From assembly GCF_021261315.1 (NCBI RefSeq), contig NZ_JAJSAX010000004.1, positions 1 through 64,000 on the forward strand: a stretch of DNA of 64,000 nt, read 5' to 3'. Shown here piece by piece: positions 8,423 to 17,710 of this stretch. Position numbers and translations under genes: made by a program. The DNA comes from Epilithonimonas sp. JDS. Its GTDB lineage: Bacteria > Bacteroidota > Bacteroidia > Flavobacteriales > Weeksellaceae. Numbering within the stretch: the stretch's first letter is position 1; every line of letters starts with the position of its first letter. The notes beneath the pieces are model-generated. The model was not told the origin of the DNA. It was given only the letters and a program-made list of their open reading frames with translations, and ran no database searches.

Positions 8423-9490
8423 TTATTTTTTTAGATTTTCAAGAGCCAGTTTAGCCATATCTTTTACCAGCTGAGTGGGAGAGTTGCAGTCACAATTGCT
8501 GAATCCAAGCACATAAATATCTTCACTTGGAATATAAACAGCCATCGATTTGAATCCGAATATACTTCCGCCGTGTTCACGAGTAGGAATTCCGCTGATA
8601 TTCTTCAAATGCCAACCATAGCCGTATTCTATTTCCTGACCGTTATTGAGTTTGTACTTGGTAAAAGCTTTTGTTTCTTCTTTAGAATTTAATAGAAGGT
8701 TTTTATTTAAAGCATTCTGCCATTTCAGCATATCATCCAAAGTTGACATCAATGAACCTGAAGAAAAAGGAACGCTGAAATTAATGACTGTTTTATTGAC
8801 GTAACCGGTACTTTTCTTGTGATAGCCAAATGCTCTGTTTTTGATGATTTTTCTGTCACTGGCGTAATAAGAATTAGTCATTCCAGCCTTATCAAATATA
8901 TTCTTTTTGATAAAATCTTCGTATGTTTCTCCAGATGCCAACTCAATGATATAACCCAAAACCACGTATCCTGAATTATTATATTCGAATTTTTCTCCGG
9001 GAGCGAAATCCACAGGATCATTCTTAAAGAAGTCAACCATCTGTTCCGGTGTCATTTCCTTTTGAGCAATGTCCTGTAAGGTCTTCATTTTCGTAAAATC
9101 CTTGATACCGGAAGTGTGAGCCAAAAGATGATGAATGGTGATCTTATCTCCATTAGGGTATGAAGGAATATATTTGGAAACAGGATCACTTACTTTTAAT
9201 TTCCCTTGCTCTTCCAACATCAGAATAGCAATTGCTGTAAACTGTTTGGTCATAGAACCGATCTGGAAAACACTGTTCGTGTTCAGTTTTGACTCCAATT
9301 CCAGATTGGCCATTCCGAAGGCTTTTTCATAGACGGGTTTCCCTTTTTTTGCAATAAGGAAAACGCCACCCGGCCCATTGGTTTCCTTAAATTCAGATTG
9401 AATTAAACTGTCAATTTTTCGATCGAAATTCTGTGCATTTACAGTAACGGAAAGCAAAACAGTCAGGCATAATAACAATAATTTTTGCAT
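8423..9490 (-). CDS. Serine hydrolase, class C beta-lactamase/esterase fold
   Basis: This 355-aa protein has a signal peptide (MQKLLLLCLTVLLSVTVNAQ), SMTK as SxxK near residue 80, YNNSGY as the YxN motif and HGGS (in REHGGSIFGFKS) as the third motif. All catalytic elements of the penicillin-recognising hydrolase fold are present. It precedes the 7162-8379 hydrolase by 43 bp on the minus strand; the two are diverged paralogues probably cotranscribed. It is downstream of, but separated by about 94 bp from, the LytTR regulator. Confidence 0.9.
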   Translation of the reverse strand: MQKLLLLCLTVLLSVTVNAQNFDRKIDSLIQSEFKETNGPGGVFLIAKKGKPVYEKAFGMANLELESKLNTNSVFQIGSMTKQFTAIAILMLEEQGKLKVSDPVSKYIPSYPNGDKITIHHLLAHTSGIKDFTKMKTLQDIAQKEMTPEQMVDFFKNDPVDFAPGEKFEYNNSGYVVLGYIIELASGETYEDFIKKNIFDKAGMTNSYYASDRKIIKNRAFGYHKKSTGYVNKTVINFSVPFSSGSLMSTLDDMLKWQNALNKNLLLNSKEETKAFTKYKLNNGQEIEYGYGWHLKNISGIPTREHGGSIFGFKSMAVYIPSEDIYVLGFSNCDCNSPTQLVKDMAKLALENLKK

Positions 9491-9583
9491 AGTGGTGTGA
9501 TTTTATGCAAAGATATATTTATTTATTAATACTATGCAATACAAAGTAGTAAATTTAATATTAATTAAATCGTAAGTGATTGT

Positions 9584-10282
9584 CTAAAAAGAACGTTTTG
9601 CCAAAAATATCTTTGCAAAGTCTTCGAATTCCTTTTTATAACTACGTCCCAAAGGAATCGATATTTTTCCCGCCAAAATTTCCTGATTGCTGATTGCCGT
9701 GATATGGGCGGTATTGACCATAAACGAACGGTGAATTCTTATGAAGCCTTTGTTCAGCAGATTTGCTGCAAGCTCAGAGATGGTCATTTTGGGAACGATG
9801 ATACATTCATTAATAAGATGAATTTTTATGTCGTTTCCATCGCTTTCAAAGTAGATGATATCTTTCAACAAGATCTTCATATTGAATCCTCCCGATTTTA
9901 AAATCACAAAATCTTCATCATTGTCTTTTTTAATAGTTCTTAATATTCGTTCTGCCGATTTAAAAAACCGTTCAAATGTAATAGGTTTCAATAAGTAATC
10001 GACGGCTTCCAACTCAAATCCTTCAACGGCATATTCACGGTAAGCGGTTGTGAAAATTGTTTTCGGTTTTTTATTTAATGACCTGAGAAATTCAATTCCG
10101 TTCAGGTCCGGCATCTGAATATCCAAATACATCAGATCGACGGATTCCTGCTGTAAGATCCTGTAAGCTTCCAGTGCATTTTTTCCTATTCCCACAACTT
10201 TCATCTCCCCAATTTTAGAAATGTGGTTTTCCAATAGCTTGATCGCTAATGGCTCATCGTCGATGATTATACAATTGATCAT
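9584..10282 (-). CDS. LytTR-type response regulator
   Basis: This 232-aa regulator has an N-terminal receiver domain with acidic pocket (IIDDEPLA), phosphoacceptor Asp in LMYLDIQMPDLNG and the conserved Lys in YLLKPI. The C-terminal LytTR DNA-binding domain covers about residues 135-230 (IIYFESDGNDIKIHL, FIRIHRSFMVN). It overlaps the sensor kinase gene by 29 bp, so the pair is translationally coupled. Two serine hydrolases lie directly downstream on the same strand and are possible targets. Confidence 0.93.
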   Translation of the reverse strand: MINCIIIDDEPLAIKLLENHISKIGEMKVVGIGKNALEAYRILQQESVDLMYLDIQMPDLNGIEFLRSLNKKPKTIFTTAYREYAVEGFELEAVDYLLKPITFERFFKSAERILRTIKKDNDEDFVILKSGGFNMKILLKDIIYFESDGNDIKIHLINECIIVPKMTISELAANLLNKGFIRIHRSFMVNTAHITAISNQEILAGKISIPLGRSYKKEFEDFAKIFLAKRSF

Positions 10283-11342
10283 AATGTAAAGGAGTAGTTA
10301 GTTTTACCGAAAATCGATTTCCAAATTTTTCGATTTCCAAAGAGTGTCTATCGGTATAATATAATTCCAGTTGTTTTTTGATGTTATTCAGTCCGATTCC
10401 GATCCTTTCATCAGCTGCTTTTTCATAAAAATGGTTTTCCACTTTAAATGTAGCAAAATTACGGTCAGTAAACAGAGAGATATTAATTTCAATATCACCA
10501 CTTGTTTTTTCTGCACCGTGTTTAAAAGCATTCTCAACTAAGGAGAGGTACAACAATGGGGGAATAAATGCCGGAAACTCAATGTTTTCAGACTGGTTTA
10601 CGGTCAGCCGTTCATCATATCTCAATTTTTCAAGCTCAACATAATCTTTAATGATTTTTAATTCTTCAGCAGCACTGACCATCTTTTCCTGTCCTCTGGC
10701 AAGAACATAGTCCAGTATATCTGACAGCCGGCTGATCGATTGGGCCGTGGCAGCAGAATTAGAAATGGCCAAAGAATAAATATTGTTGAGTGTATTAAAT
10801 AAAAAATGTGGATTAAGCTGCGATTTTAAAACCTTAAGTTCCAGTTCAGTTTTTTCTTTTTGAATTTGCAGCCGACTGTGTTTCTCATTTTTATAGCGCA
10901 GGATAAACATGATGGATACAAAAATAAAAGAACCGGAAATGATCGTGAAGATATAATGAAACAAAAGATATTTTATATCAGAGAAAATGTCAGCAATGCT
11001 GTCTTTCGGATAATCTGCAAAGAACGGTTCTGCAGCGTAAACAATGAAGATTCGATTCAGGACGCCTAAAATATACAGACTCACAAAAAGGTAAATAAAA
11101 AACAAAGTGTATCTCTTGGAATCGAAATACTTTCTGATCAGTACAAAATAGATAAAATTTGCCCCAATGATCTGAAATATCCAGTGGCAGAGATCATAGT
11201 AAAATAACGCTTTAAAATTAAGATGATCGTGCTCTCCATAATTTTTCGCAACTCCAAAAAGAAATAATGCGACCCAAAATATGATTTGATAGCCGAGTTC
11301 TTTTTTAGGTTTCAAGTTCCGGGTTTTGTTCATAATCATCAA
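10254..11342 (-). CDS. Sensor histidine kinase, LytS/YehU type
   Basis: This 362-aa membrane kinase has four predicted membrane segments in residues 15-150, a short coiled-coil linker, then the His_kinase domain with the phosphoacceptor motif LKSQLNPHFLFNTLNNI and a degenerate ATPase lid (GIGLNNIKKQL). It should phosphorylate the LytTR regulator encoded by the overlapping next gene. The signal sensed is unknown. Several ATGs near the start (MMIMNK) make the exact first codon uncertain by three residues. Confidence 0.92.
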   Translation of the reverse strand: MMIMNKTRNLKPKKELGYQIIFWVALFLFGVAKNYGEHDHLNFKALFYYDLCHWIFQIIGANFIYFVLIRKYFDSKRYTLFFIYLFVSLYILGVLNRIFIVYAAEPFFADYPKDSIADIFSDIKYLLFHYIFTIISGSFIFVSIMFILRYKNEKHSRLQIQKEKTELELKVLKSQLNPHFLFNTLNNIYSLAISNSAATAQSISRLSDILDYVLARGQEKMVSAAEELKIIKDYVELEKLRYDERLTVNQSENIEFPAFIPPLLYLSLVENAFKHGAEKTSGDIEINISLFTDRNFATFKVENHFYEKAADERIGIGLNNIKKQLELYYTDRHSLEIEKFGNRFSVKLTTPLHYDQLYNHRR

Positions 11343-11519
11343 AAATAGAAATTAAAAATGTTTCCCGATACAAGTATTTGTGAAAGAAAGAGATGATGAT
11401 GCAGACGGCAATTTTTTGCGTTTGAAAGTAAAATTATTGTATATAAATTCACATGAGTGCGGTCTGCATATCATTGATTAAAATTTAATTGAATTGAATG
11501 AATTTCGCAAAAAAAATAT

Positions 11520-12638
11520 ATGCACAATATTAAATTTATCGGACTGGACCATCTCCGTGCACTCGCTATTTTATTGGTATTCCTGTACCATTACAGAATG
11601 TTTCAACATCCGTCCTGGATTGATGATATTGGATGGATAGGGTGGAGCGGTGTAGATCTGTTTTTTGTAATAAGCGGCTTTTTGATTGCCAATCAATTAT
11701 TCATAGAAATAAGGGAACATCATACAATTCGGCTGAAGACTTTCTTTACCAAGAGGTTTTTCCGTATTATGCCACCTTACATTTTTACATTGTTCCTGTA
11801 TTTCTGCATTCCGGCATTCCGGGAAAGGGAAGCTCTGCCTTCATTTTGGAAATTCATTTCTTTTACTCAGAATTACGGGCTGGATGTTATCAATAAAGGA
11901 ACTTTTTCTCACGCCTGGTCATTATGTATAGAAGAGCAATTTTACCTGCTTCTCCCATTAATCATCTTATTTTTTATCAAAGCAAAGTCTATACATTATC
12001 TAAAATATGGAGTCCTAATTGTCATTATAGCATCCATTTTATTCCGGCATTTTTCGTGGAATGAATTCATCATTCCCAACCTTAACAGTCCCAACTTCTG
12101 GAAGGTGTGGTATATGAAGATCTATTATCCGACCTACACAAGATTTGACGGGCTTGCAATTGGTGTTTTGATAGCCTGGTTTTTTCAGTTTTCTGTAAAA
12201 TTTAAAAATCTGATTGATAAAAGAGGTGTTTTTTTTCTGATTGCGGGCCTGCTTTCAGTATCTATTTCTCTTTGTTTTTGCAGAGATCAGTATTCACAGG
12301 GCGCTTCAATTTTCGGATTTACTTTTGTGGCCGTTAGTTATGGGATTTTATTGCTTGGAGCCATTTCTTCTTCTACGTTTTTGGGGAGTAAAAACAATTT
12401 TTTCACATCAAAGCTGGCGTTGTTATCCTATTCAATTTATCTGTCACACAAAGGTGTCATTCATATTGTACAGATGTTTTTGGACAGAACCATTATTTCA
12501 GTATCAGGTACTCTAGCTTTCGTTATTTGCTTTTCAGTGTGTATTCTCGTGGGTGTAGTTTATCTGTACAGCATTGAAAAACCTTCTTCTTACATTAAAA
12601 ATAAAATTATAAAAACCCGGTCCCATGAAAAGAATTAA
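11520..12638 (+). CDS. Acyltransferase family 3 (OafA/YrhL-like) membrane protein
   Basis: This 372-aa integral membrane protein has about ten transmembrane segments. Family motifs are visible: GLDHLRALAILLVFLYHY at the start, GWSGVDLFFVISGFLI, FFTKRFFRIMPPY and HAWSLCIEEQFYLLLPL. These enzymes transfer acyl groups to sugars of surface glycans, lipopolysaccharide or small molecules. The acceptor cannot be told. The next, damaged gene overlaps its 3' end by 14 bp, indicating an operon. Confidence 0.92.
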   Translation: MHNIKFIGLDHLRALAILLVFLYHYRMFQHPSWIDDIGWIGWSGVDLFFVISGFLIANQLFIEIREHHTIRLKTFFTKRFFRIMPPYIFTLFLYFCIPAFREREALPSFWKFISFTQNYGLDVINKGTFSHAWSLCIEEQFYLLLPLIILFFIKAKSIHYLKYGVLIVIIASILFRHFSWNEFIIPNLNSPNFWKVWYMKIYYPTYTRFDGLAIGVLIAWFFQFSVKFKNLIDKRGVFFLIAGLLSVSISLCFCRDQYSQGASIFGFTFVAVSYGILLLGAISSSTFLGSKNNFFTSKLALLSYSIYLSHKGVIHIVQMFLDRTIISVSGTLAFVICFSVCILVGVVYLYSIEKPSSYIKNKIIKTRSHEKN

Positions 12639-13116
12639 TGTACTCGTATTTGTAGCAATTTTCAATCTTACGGTTGCTCAAAGCATCAAACAGGAAAAAG
12701 AGGCGATCAAGAATGTTGTTGCACAATTTAGCCAAAGTATCATCAAAAAGGATTCAGCAACTTTCCATAGTCTGTTCCATAAAGATCCTGTCAACTGGAT
12801 AGGTGTTATCAGACCATGAAGCCAGAATAAGCTTCAGGAAATTGATCCCAAAAACACAAAAAACTATTTTCACGATACCTACAGAAGTTTTTTCAGGTAT
12901 ATTATGACAAAGGAGGAAAAGAAGGAATTGTTTGAGAATGTTCAGATCATCAATGACGATGCCGTTGCAAGTGTCATATTTGATTACACCTTTTGGTCTC
13001 ATAAAAAAATGAAGAATTACGGAAAAGAACTCTGGCAGCTTATCAAAACTGATGGTCAATGGAAAATAACCAGCGTTGTATTTTCCTATGAACTGGCAGA
13101 ATTTTATAAGAAATGA
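12625..13116 (+). pseudogene. Exported SnoaL/NTF2-like protein interrupted by an in-frame TGA
   Basis: A single reading frame of 164 codons has one TGA, at 12817-12819 (codon 65). It starts with a signal peptide (MKRINVLVFVAIFNLTVAQ), continues with EKEAIKNVVAQFSQSIIKKDSATFHSLF and resumes after the stop with SQNKLQEIDP, ending in a typical NTF2-like tail (WQLIKTDGQWKITSVVFSY). Both sides are in the same frame, so it is one gene with a point nonsense change or a sequencing error. It overlaps the acyltransferase end by 14 bp. The fold suggests a small-ligand cone; the function is unknown. Confidence 0.8.
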
Positions 13117-13298
13117 AAATGCTGTCAGATGTGAGAACCTTCCTGCAATCTTTAACGCTCAAGCTTGGATAAGAAAGATATCTTTGATTCGTGTTTTTCG
13201 TATTAAAAAATCAGAAACAAGTAAATTTATTATAAATTTAAAAGAATGAAATCAATAATATTGCATCTTTAGAATTTATATTATAATGTCGTAAGTTG

Positions 13299-14438
13299 AT
13301 GCATCATCTTGTTTTACAATCATTACCTCCGGTATTTTATCTGGCAGGGATCTTTATAGCTTGTTTTTCATCTTTTCTTATTTTGGGAAAAGCAAAGAAG
13401 ATCATGGCAGACTATGTTTTGGCAATTTGGTTTATGATCATAGGTATACATCTCATCTTCTTTATGTTGCTTTGGTCAGAAACATATCTGAAATTCCCTT
13501 ACTTACTTGGAATTGAAATACCATTTCCATTGATCCACGGCCCTATGCTTTATCTGTATGTTCTATGCCTTACCGGTAGTGCCCCCAAAAGGCATATTTG
13601 GCTTTTTCATATTGCTCCTGTTTTCAGTATCTATTTGATCCTGATCAATTTTTTTTTGCTGCCCTCACAAGACAAGATCAATATCTATCAACAGGGAGGA
13701 GGTGCCTACAAAATGTTGAGGATCTATATAAAGGTCTTGATCGTAATATCAGGAATTGTTTACGTAGGTATGAGTATCAGCGCGATTAGAAAGTATAGAA
13801 ATAAGATCTCAGGATTATATTCCAATACCGAGAAGATCAATCTGAACTGGGTCTATTATCTAATTGCAGGGATTGCATTGATATGGTTTGCTGTCATTTT
13901 AAAGAATGATCTTCTGATCTTTTCTTTGGTTACTGTTTTCATCATAGTGGCTGCGTATTTTGGGATCAGCAGGGTCGGAATTCTTGATCATCAGATTCAG
14001 GAATCAGCGGAAGTTACGGAAGATCCAATAGGTACATCTCCTTTGCCAAATTCAAAATATGAAAAAAACTTTGCAGGCGAAGAGACAATTCAGAATATCC
14101 ATACAAGACTGGTTGCTCTGATGGATGTAGATAAGATCTATAAAAATCCGGAGTTAAATCTGAATTCTGTCGCAAAGCTTTTAGATGTACATCCCAATAC
14201 ACTTTCCCAGACCATCAATTCTATTGAAAATAAAAACTTTTATGACTTTATCAATAGCCGGCGAATTGAAGAATTCAAAAGGATCGCACTATTGTCCGGG
14301 AATGCGAAGTATACGATCTTATCACTTGCGTTGGAAAGTGGATTTAATTCAAAAACTTCGTTTAACAGGAATTTTAAAAAGTTCATGCACTCTTCACCCA
14401 GAGAATTTCTGAAAAGTCACAAGGTCGATATGGAATAA
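13299..14438 (+). CDS. AraC-family regulator with N-terminal membrane domain
   Basis: This 379-aa protein has seven or so hydrophobic segments in residues 10-235 and a cytoplasmic C-terminal AraC HTH domain at about 275-375 (VAKLLDVHPNTLSQTINS, FYDFINSRRIEEF, ILSLALESGFNSKTSFNRNFKKF, SPREFL). This layout is common in Flavobacteriia and suggests direct coupling of a membrane signal to transcription. The frame opens with TTG at 13296, but the ATG at 13299 is the likelier start. It stands alone between the acyltransferase unit and the DUF2306 gene. Confidence 0.9.
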   Translation: MHHLVLQSLPPVFYLAGIFIACFSSFLILGKAKKIMADYVLAIWFMIIGIHLIFFMLLWSETYLKFPYLLGIEIPFPLIHGPMLYLYVLCLTGSAPKRHIWLFHIAPVFSIYLILINFFLLPSQDKINIYQQGGGAYKMLRIYIKVLIVISGIVYVGMSISAIRKYRNKISGLYSNTEKINLNWVYYLIAGIALIWFAVILKNDLLIFSLVTVFIIVAAYFGISRVGILDHQIQESAEVTEDPIGTSPLPNSKYEKNFAGEETIQNIHTRLVALMDVDKIYKNPELNLNSVAKLLDVHPNTLSQTINSIENKNFYDFINSRRIEEFKRIALLSGNAKYTILSLALESGFNSKTSFNRNFKKFMHSSPREFLKSHKVDME

Positions 14439-14567
14439 GAAGAACCAATTTCGATAAAAGTACTTAATTGATTGAATTACAGGTTTTAATAAGTTGGTGC
14501 CACCTTTCATTGTGGGACGATTGAGACCTTTTTAATTGTCATTTTTACAAAAAATTAATCCCTCGAA

Positions 14568-15182
14568 ATGAGAAAATTATTATTTGTATTGATGGCAGTC
14601 TTGGCATTGCTTATAGGGGTCTATCCATTATTGTATGCCTTTGTAGAACATAAGCATACTTTTCTCAACTCTAAGTTACCTGAAGTATTCCATAATATGT
14701 TATGGAGAACAGCATTTTGGGTCCATATTATTTTTGGAGGACTGGCATTATTCATTGGCTGGCGTCAGTTTGGAAGTTCATTTCGAAGCAAGTATCTCCG
14801 GATACACCGGTTCCTGGGAAGGATCTATGCAATTGCTGTGGTTATTAGCTCGGTTTCCGCAATATATCTGGGGTTTTATGCCAATGGAGGAATTATATCA
14901 GCAATTGGGTTTATCTCTCTGGGATTGATTTGGCTGGTGACGACGATAAGTGGAGTAGTACAGGCAAGAAATTCCAACGTCATATTACATAAACAATTGA
15001 TGACCTACAGCTATGCCTGTACATTTGCGGCCGTTACTCTTAGACTTTGGTATCCCTTTTTGAAAACCATCACAGGAGACCCTGCCGATTCTTACATTGT
15101 TGTGGCCTGGTTATGCTGGGTTCCCAATCTGCTCATTGCTTATTTTTTAAACAGAAGATCAGCACAGGTCGTGTTCAAATGA
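14568..15182 (+). CDS. DUF2306 integral membrane protein
   Basis: This 204-aa protein has about six transmembrane helices and conserved histidines on the membrane faces (HIIFGGLALFIGWRQF, RIHRFLGRIYAI, LHKQLMTYSYACTFAAVTLRLW). It matches the DUF2306 family (related to YozB), found widely in Bacteroidota, with no established activity; the paired histidines hint at heme or metal binding, but this is inference. It is monocistronic between the AraC regulator and an alpha/beta hydrolase. Confidence 0.8.
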   Translation: MRKLLFVLMAVLALLIGVYPLLYAFVEHKHTFLNSKLPEVFHNMLWRTAFWVHIIFGGLALFIGWRQFGSSFRSKYLRIHRFLGRIYAIAVVISSVSAIYLGFYANGGIISAIGFISLGLIWLVTTISGVVQARNSNVILHKQLMTYSYACTFAAVTLRLWYPFLKTITGDPADSYIVVAWLCWVPNLLIAYFLNRRSAQVVFK

Positions 15183-15365
15183 CCTGACCAATTGTCAAAT
15201 CAATATAATGCTTTTGAAAATATGAAAACGGATAGAAATAAAATTATTTGGTAACGGATGAATGTTCAAGGTTGCAATAAGCAGTATGGTATGCCTTTTA
15301 AAAAATATCGGCAGGTAAAAATTACAAATTAAAAAAGTAAAATAAAATAAATAAATAAAAAAACG

Positions 15366-16397
15366 ATGGCTCAAATGTATTTAGATAAAAAAATGATGAA
15401 ACGGTTTTTTAAATGGGTGAAAATGATTGGACTGGTATTGATCTTACTGGTCATAATGTTACTTCTAACGGGATTTATATTTGAAAGAATATCCAGAAAC
15501 AATGCTGAAAAGATCAAGCCTGATGGCAATTTTGTGGAGGTAGAAAATCATCTCATGCATTTCTATCAGAAAGGAAACAGAGGCCTAACTGTGGTCTTTG
15601 AAACGGCATTTGATCCCGCAGGTCATCTGCAGTGGTACAACATCCAACAACAATTGCCAATTTCCTTCACCAGCATTTCATATGACAGGTCCGGAATTTT
15701 GTGGAGCGAGAGAGGTGAAAATCCAAAATCAGGTGAAGATGTGGCGAGAGAACTGCATCTTTTACTGGAGAAAGTTGACGCACCCAAACCTTACATCCTG
15801 GTAGGACATTCGTTTGGAGGGACACTGGTGCGCTTTTTTGTCAACCGTTATCCCAAGGATGTCGGAGGCGTGATCCTTGTGGACAGCCAATATCCCGACG
15901 ATCAGAGATTTTTGTCTCCCGAATTATACAAAATGGTCAATCAAGGACTGCCCGGCGGTTTTCTGAAATTTGCCAATGCTTTTGGAATTGCGAGACTGAT
16001 GTTCAAAGGGATGTTCCCGAATGAAAAACAATACACCTATCAGAACTCCATCATGCCGGCATTACTTTTCAAAAGTGCAGACGCAGTATTGGAGGAGCAG
16101 GACGAGATGAACTCCATCAAAAAAGAGGCATCGAAAATAAGATCCTTCGGTACTATTCCTCTTTTGGTTTTGACCGCAGCAGATAAAAAACGTTATGACG
16201 CAGCAATAAAGGACAAAAAATTAAAAACAGAGATGCTCAATGCCTGGTCTAAAATGCAAAAAGACCTTTTGCATCTTTCCACTAACAGCAAACAGATTCT
16301 GGTGCCTAAAAGTGGTCACTATATCAATCAGGAACAGCCAGAAGTTGTTGAGAAAGCCATCAATGAAATGGTGGATAAGATATCAAAACCAAAATAG
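15366..16397 (+). CDS. Membrane-anchored alpha/beta hydrolase
   Basis: This 343-aa protein has one N-terminal membrane helix (about residues 18-40) and an alpha/beta hydrolase domain. The nucleophile elbow GHSFGGT lies near residue 148, the acid probably in LVLTAADK, and the histidine in KSGHYINQEQP near residue 319. Fold and catalytic triad are intact; substrates of this group vary (esters, lactones, amides). The first ATG is at 15366, with a second plausible start at 15393 (MMKRFF). Confidence 0.88.
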   Translation: MAQMYLDKKMMKRFFKWVKMIGLVLILLVIMLLLTGFIFERISRNNAEKIKPDGNFVEVENHLMHFYQKGNRGLTVVFETAFDPAGHLQWYNIQQQLPISFTSISYDRSGILWSERGENPKSGEDVARELHLLLEKVDAPKPYILVGHSFGGTLVRFFVNRYPKDVGGVILVDSQYPDDQRFLSPELYKMVNQGLPGGFLKFANAFGIARLMFKGMFPNEKQYTYQNSIMPALLFKSADAVLEEQDEMNSIKKEASKIRSFGTIPLLVLTAADKKRYDAAIKDKKLKTEMLNAWSKMQKDLLHLSTNSKQILVPKSGHYINQEQPEVVEKAINEMVDKISKPK

Positions 16398-16533
16398 TAT
16401 TACTGCTAAACAGTTCTAGAAAATTCCTGATTGAATCCTAAAGGAAATTAATTCTCTGACAACCATATTGGTCTAAAAACCTATCATTTCTATTGAATGA
16501 TTTCATTATTTTCGCATATACAAATCACATCAT

Positions 16534-16992
16534 ATGAGATACATAATCATTCTTCTATTTTTACTGCCGTTTAACAATTTTTTTTCTCAACAGGCAAACA
16601 TCAAGAAAAAAAAGTGGCATTGGAATAATAGCAAAGTAAAACAAGATACCGTTGCAGGATACTGCCAGGTATTAAAGGTTGACAATGTACTTTATATCTC
16701 AGGCGCCGTGGCAACGGAAATTACACCTGAAGGAATCACATCATTATATGACAACCTTAAAACTTCTTTGGCCAGTTTTGGGGCAACATTCGAAAATGTG
16801 GTGAAAGAAAACCTGTATACCACAGATATAGAAGAGATGAAAAAGCTTAATCACTTCAGAAAAAAGTTTTATCAAAATGATTTTCCGGCGGCCACATGGA
16901 TTCAAGTACAAAGATTGTATATGCCTACAGCGAAATTAGAAGTCGAACTGATAGCTCATCTTCCAAAAAAAGGTAAAGAGATGAGCCAATGA
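16534..16992 (+). CDS. Exported RidA (YjgF/YER057c/UK114) family protein
   Basis: This 152-aa protein has a cleavable signal peptide (MRYIIILLFLLPFNNFFSQQ) ahead of a complete RidA domain: VLYISGAVATEITPEG, LKTSLASFGATFENVVKENLYTTD, and FPAATWIQVQRLYMPTAKLEVELIA. The Arg that binds carboxylates of imine intermediates in RidA is in the VQRLYMP stretch, shifted from the usual form, so deaminase activity is uncertain. Most RidA proteins are cytoplasmic; export is a Bacteroidota variant. The next gene is only 42 bp downstream. Confidence 0.85.
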   Translation: MRYIIILLFLLPFNNFFSQQANIKKKKWHWNNSKVKQDTVAGYCQVLKVDNVLYISGAVATEITPEGITSLYDNLKTSLASFGATFENVVKENLYTTDIEEMKKLNHFRKKFYQNDFPAATWIQVQRLYMPTAKLEVELIAHLPKKGKEMSQ

Positions 16993-17034
16993 AATATCTG
17001 GATTCTATTCGCAAAACCTGAACAAACAAAACCA

Positions 17035-17592
17035 ATGAAAAGTGTTGCAAAAGATCTGGTGCAGATGCAAAATAAAGACCTGACCACAAGGGAAAGATTA
17101 ATGAAAGAAGGAAAGCTTTCAAGTGGTTACCATCCGGAAATGGAAAAAATACACAAAGAAAACGCTCAAAACCTGAAGAATATCATTGAGCAGATAGGGT
17201 TTCCTACGATCTCAAAAGTTGGAAAAGAAGCAAGTGATGCAGCCTGGCTGGTCATCCAGCATTCCATATCAGATCCGGAACTGATGAAAAGTGCTTACCA
17301 GTTGATGCTTGAAGATCGGGCTGACATCAATTTGAAAAACTTGGCCTATCTTTTTGACAGAATCCAGTTTTTTGAAGGCAAACCGCAGAGATTCGGAACT
17401 CAATACAACTCGGATGGAAGCATCTATCCGGTTGTCAATAAAGATGAACTTAATGAATTGCGAAAAAAATACAATTTACCGGAAATTGCTCAAAATGAAA
17501 TTGATAAAATTCCATCTGTAGAAGATATAGAATCTATCGAGAATCAAAATCAGGACTATATTTTATGGCGACAAAGGGTGGGATGGAAATGA
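17035..17592 (+). CDS. DUF6624-like protein
   Basis: This 185-aa protein probably belongs to the DUF6624 family: KDLTTRERLMKEGKL, TISKVGKEASDAAWLVIQHS, LKNLAYLFDRIQFFEGKPQRFGTQ and the PxVEDIES tail are characteristic. The function is not known. It lies 42 bp after the RidA gene, and the pair may be one unit. It has no signal peptide in this reading. Confidence 0.75.
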   Translation: MKSVAKDLVQMQNKDLTTRERLMKEGKLSSGYHPEMEKIHKENAQNLKNIIEQIGFPTISKVGKEASDAAWLVIQHSISDPELMKSAYQLMLEDRADINLKNLAYLFDRIQFFEGKPQRFGTQYNSDGSIYPVVNKDELNELRKKYNLPEIAQNEIDKIPSVEDIESIENQNQDYILWRQRVGWK

Positions 17593-17668
17593 AATAGAGG
17601 ATCCTCATTGAAATTTTAAAAAAATCAGTAGGATAAAAGAACTTTTATGATGTAATCACAATAAGCAA

Positions 17669-17676
17669 TATCTTTG
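17669..17676 (+). promoter_or_regulatory. -7 promoter element for the ExoVII-like gene
   Basis: TATCTTTG at 17669 fits the Bacteroidota TAnnTTTG -7 consensus, 35 bp before the start codon at 17711. A T-rich -33 candidate lies near 17643. The gene is thus likely transcribed on its own. Confidence 0.45.
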
Positions 17677-17710
17677 TATCTGATCTCGATCTCAATGATC
17701 ATTTTATTTA

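Noticed and set aside
8423..9490. Calling the serine hydrolases AmpC beta-lactamases
   Set aside because: They share the fold and motifs, but this family includes peptidases and esterases; nothing here shows beta-lactam hydrolysis.
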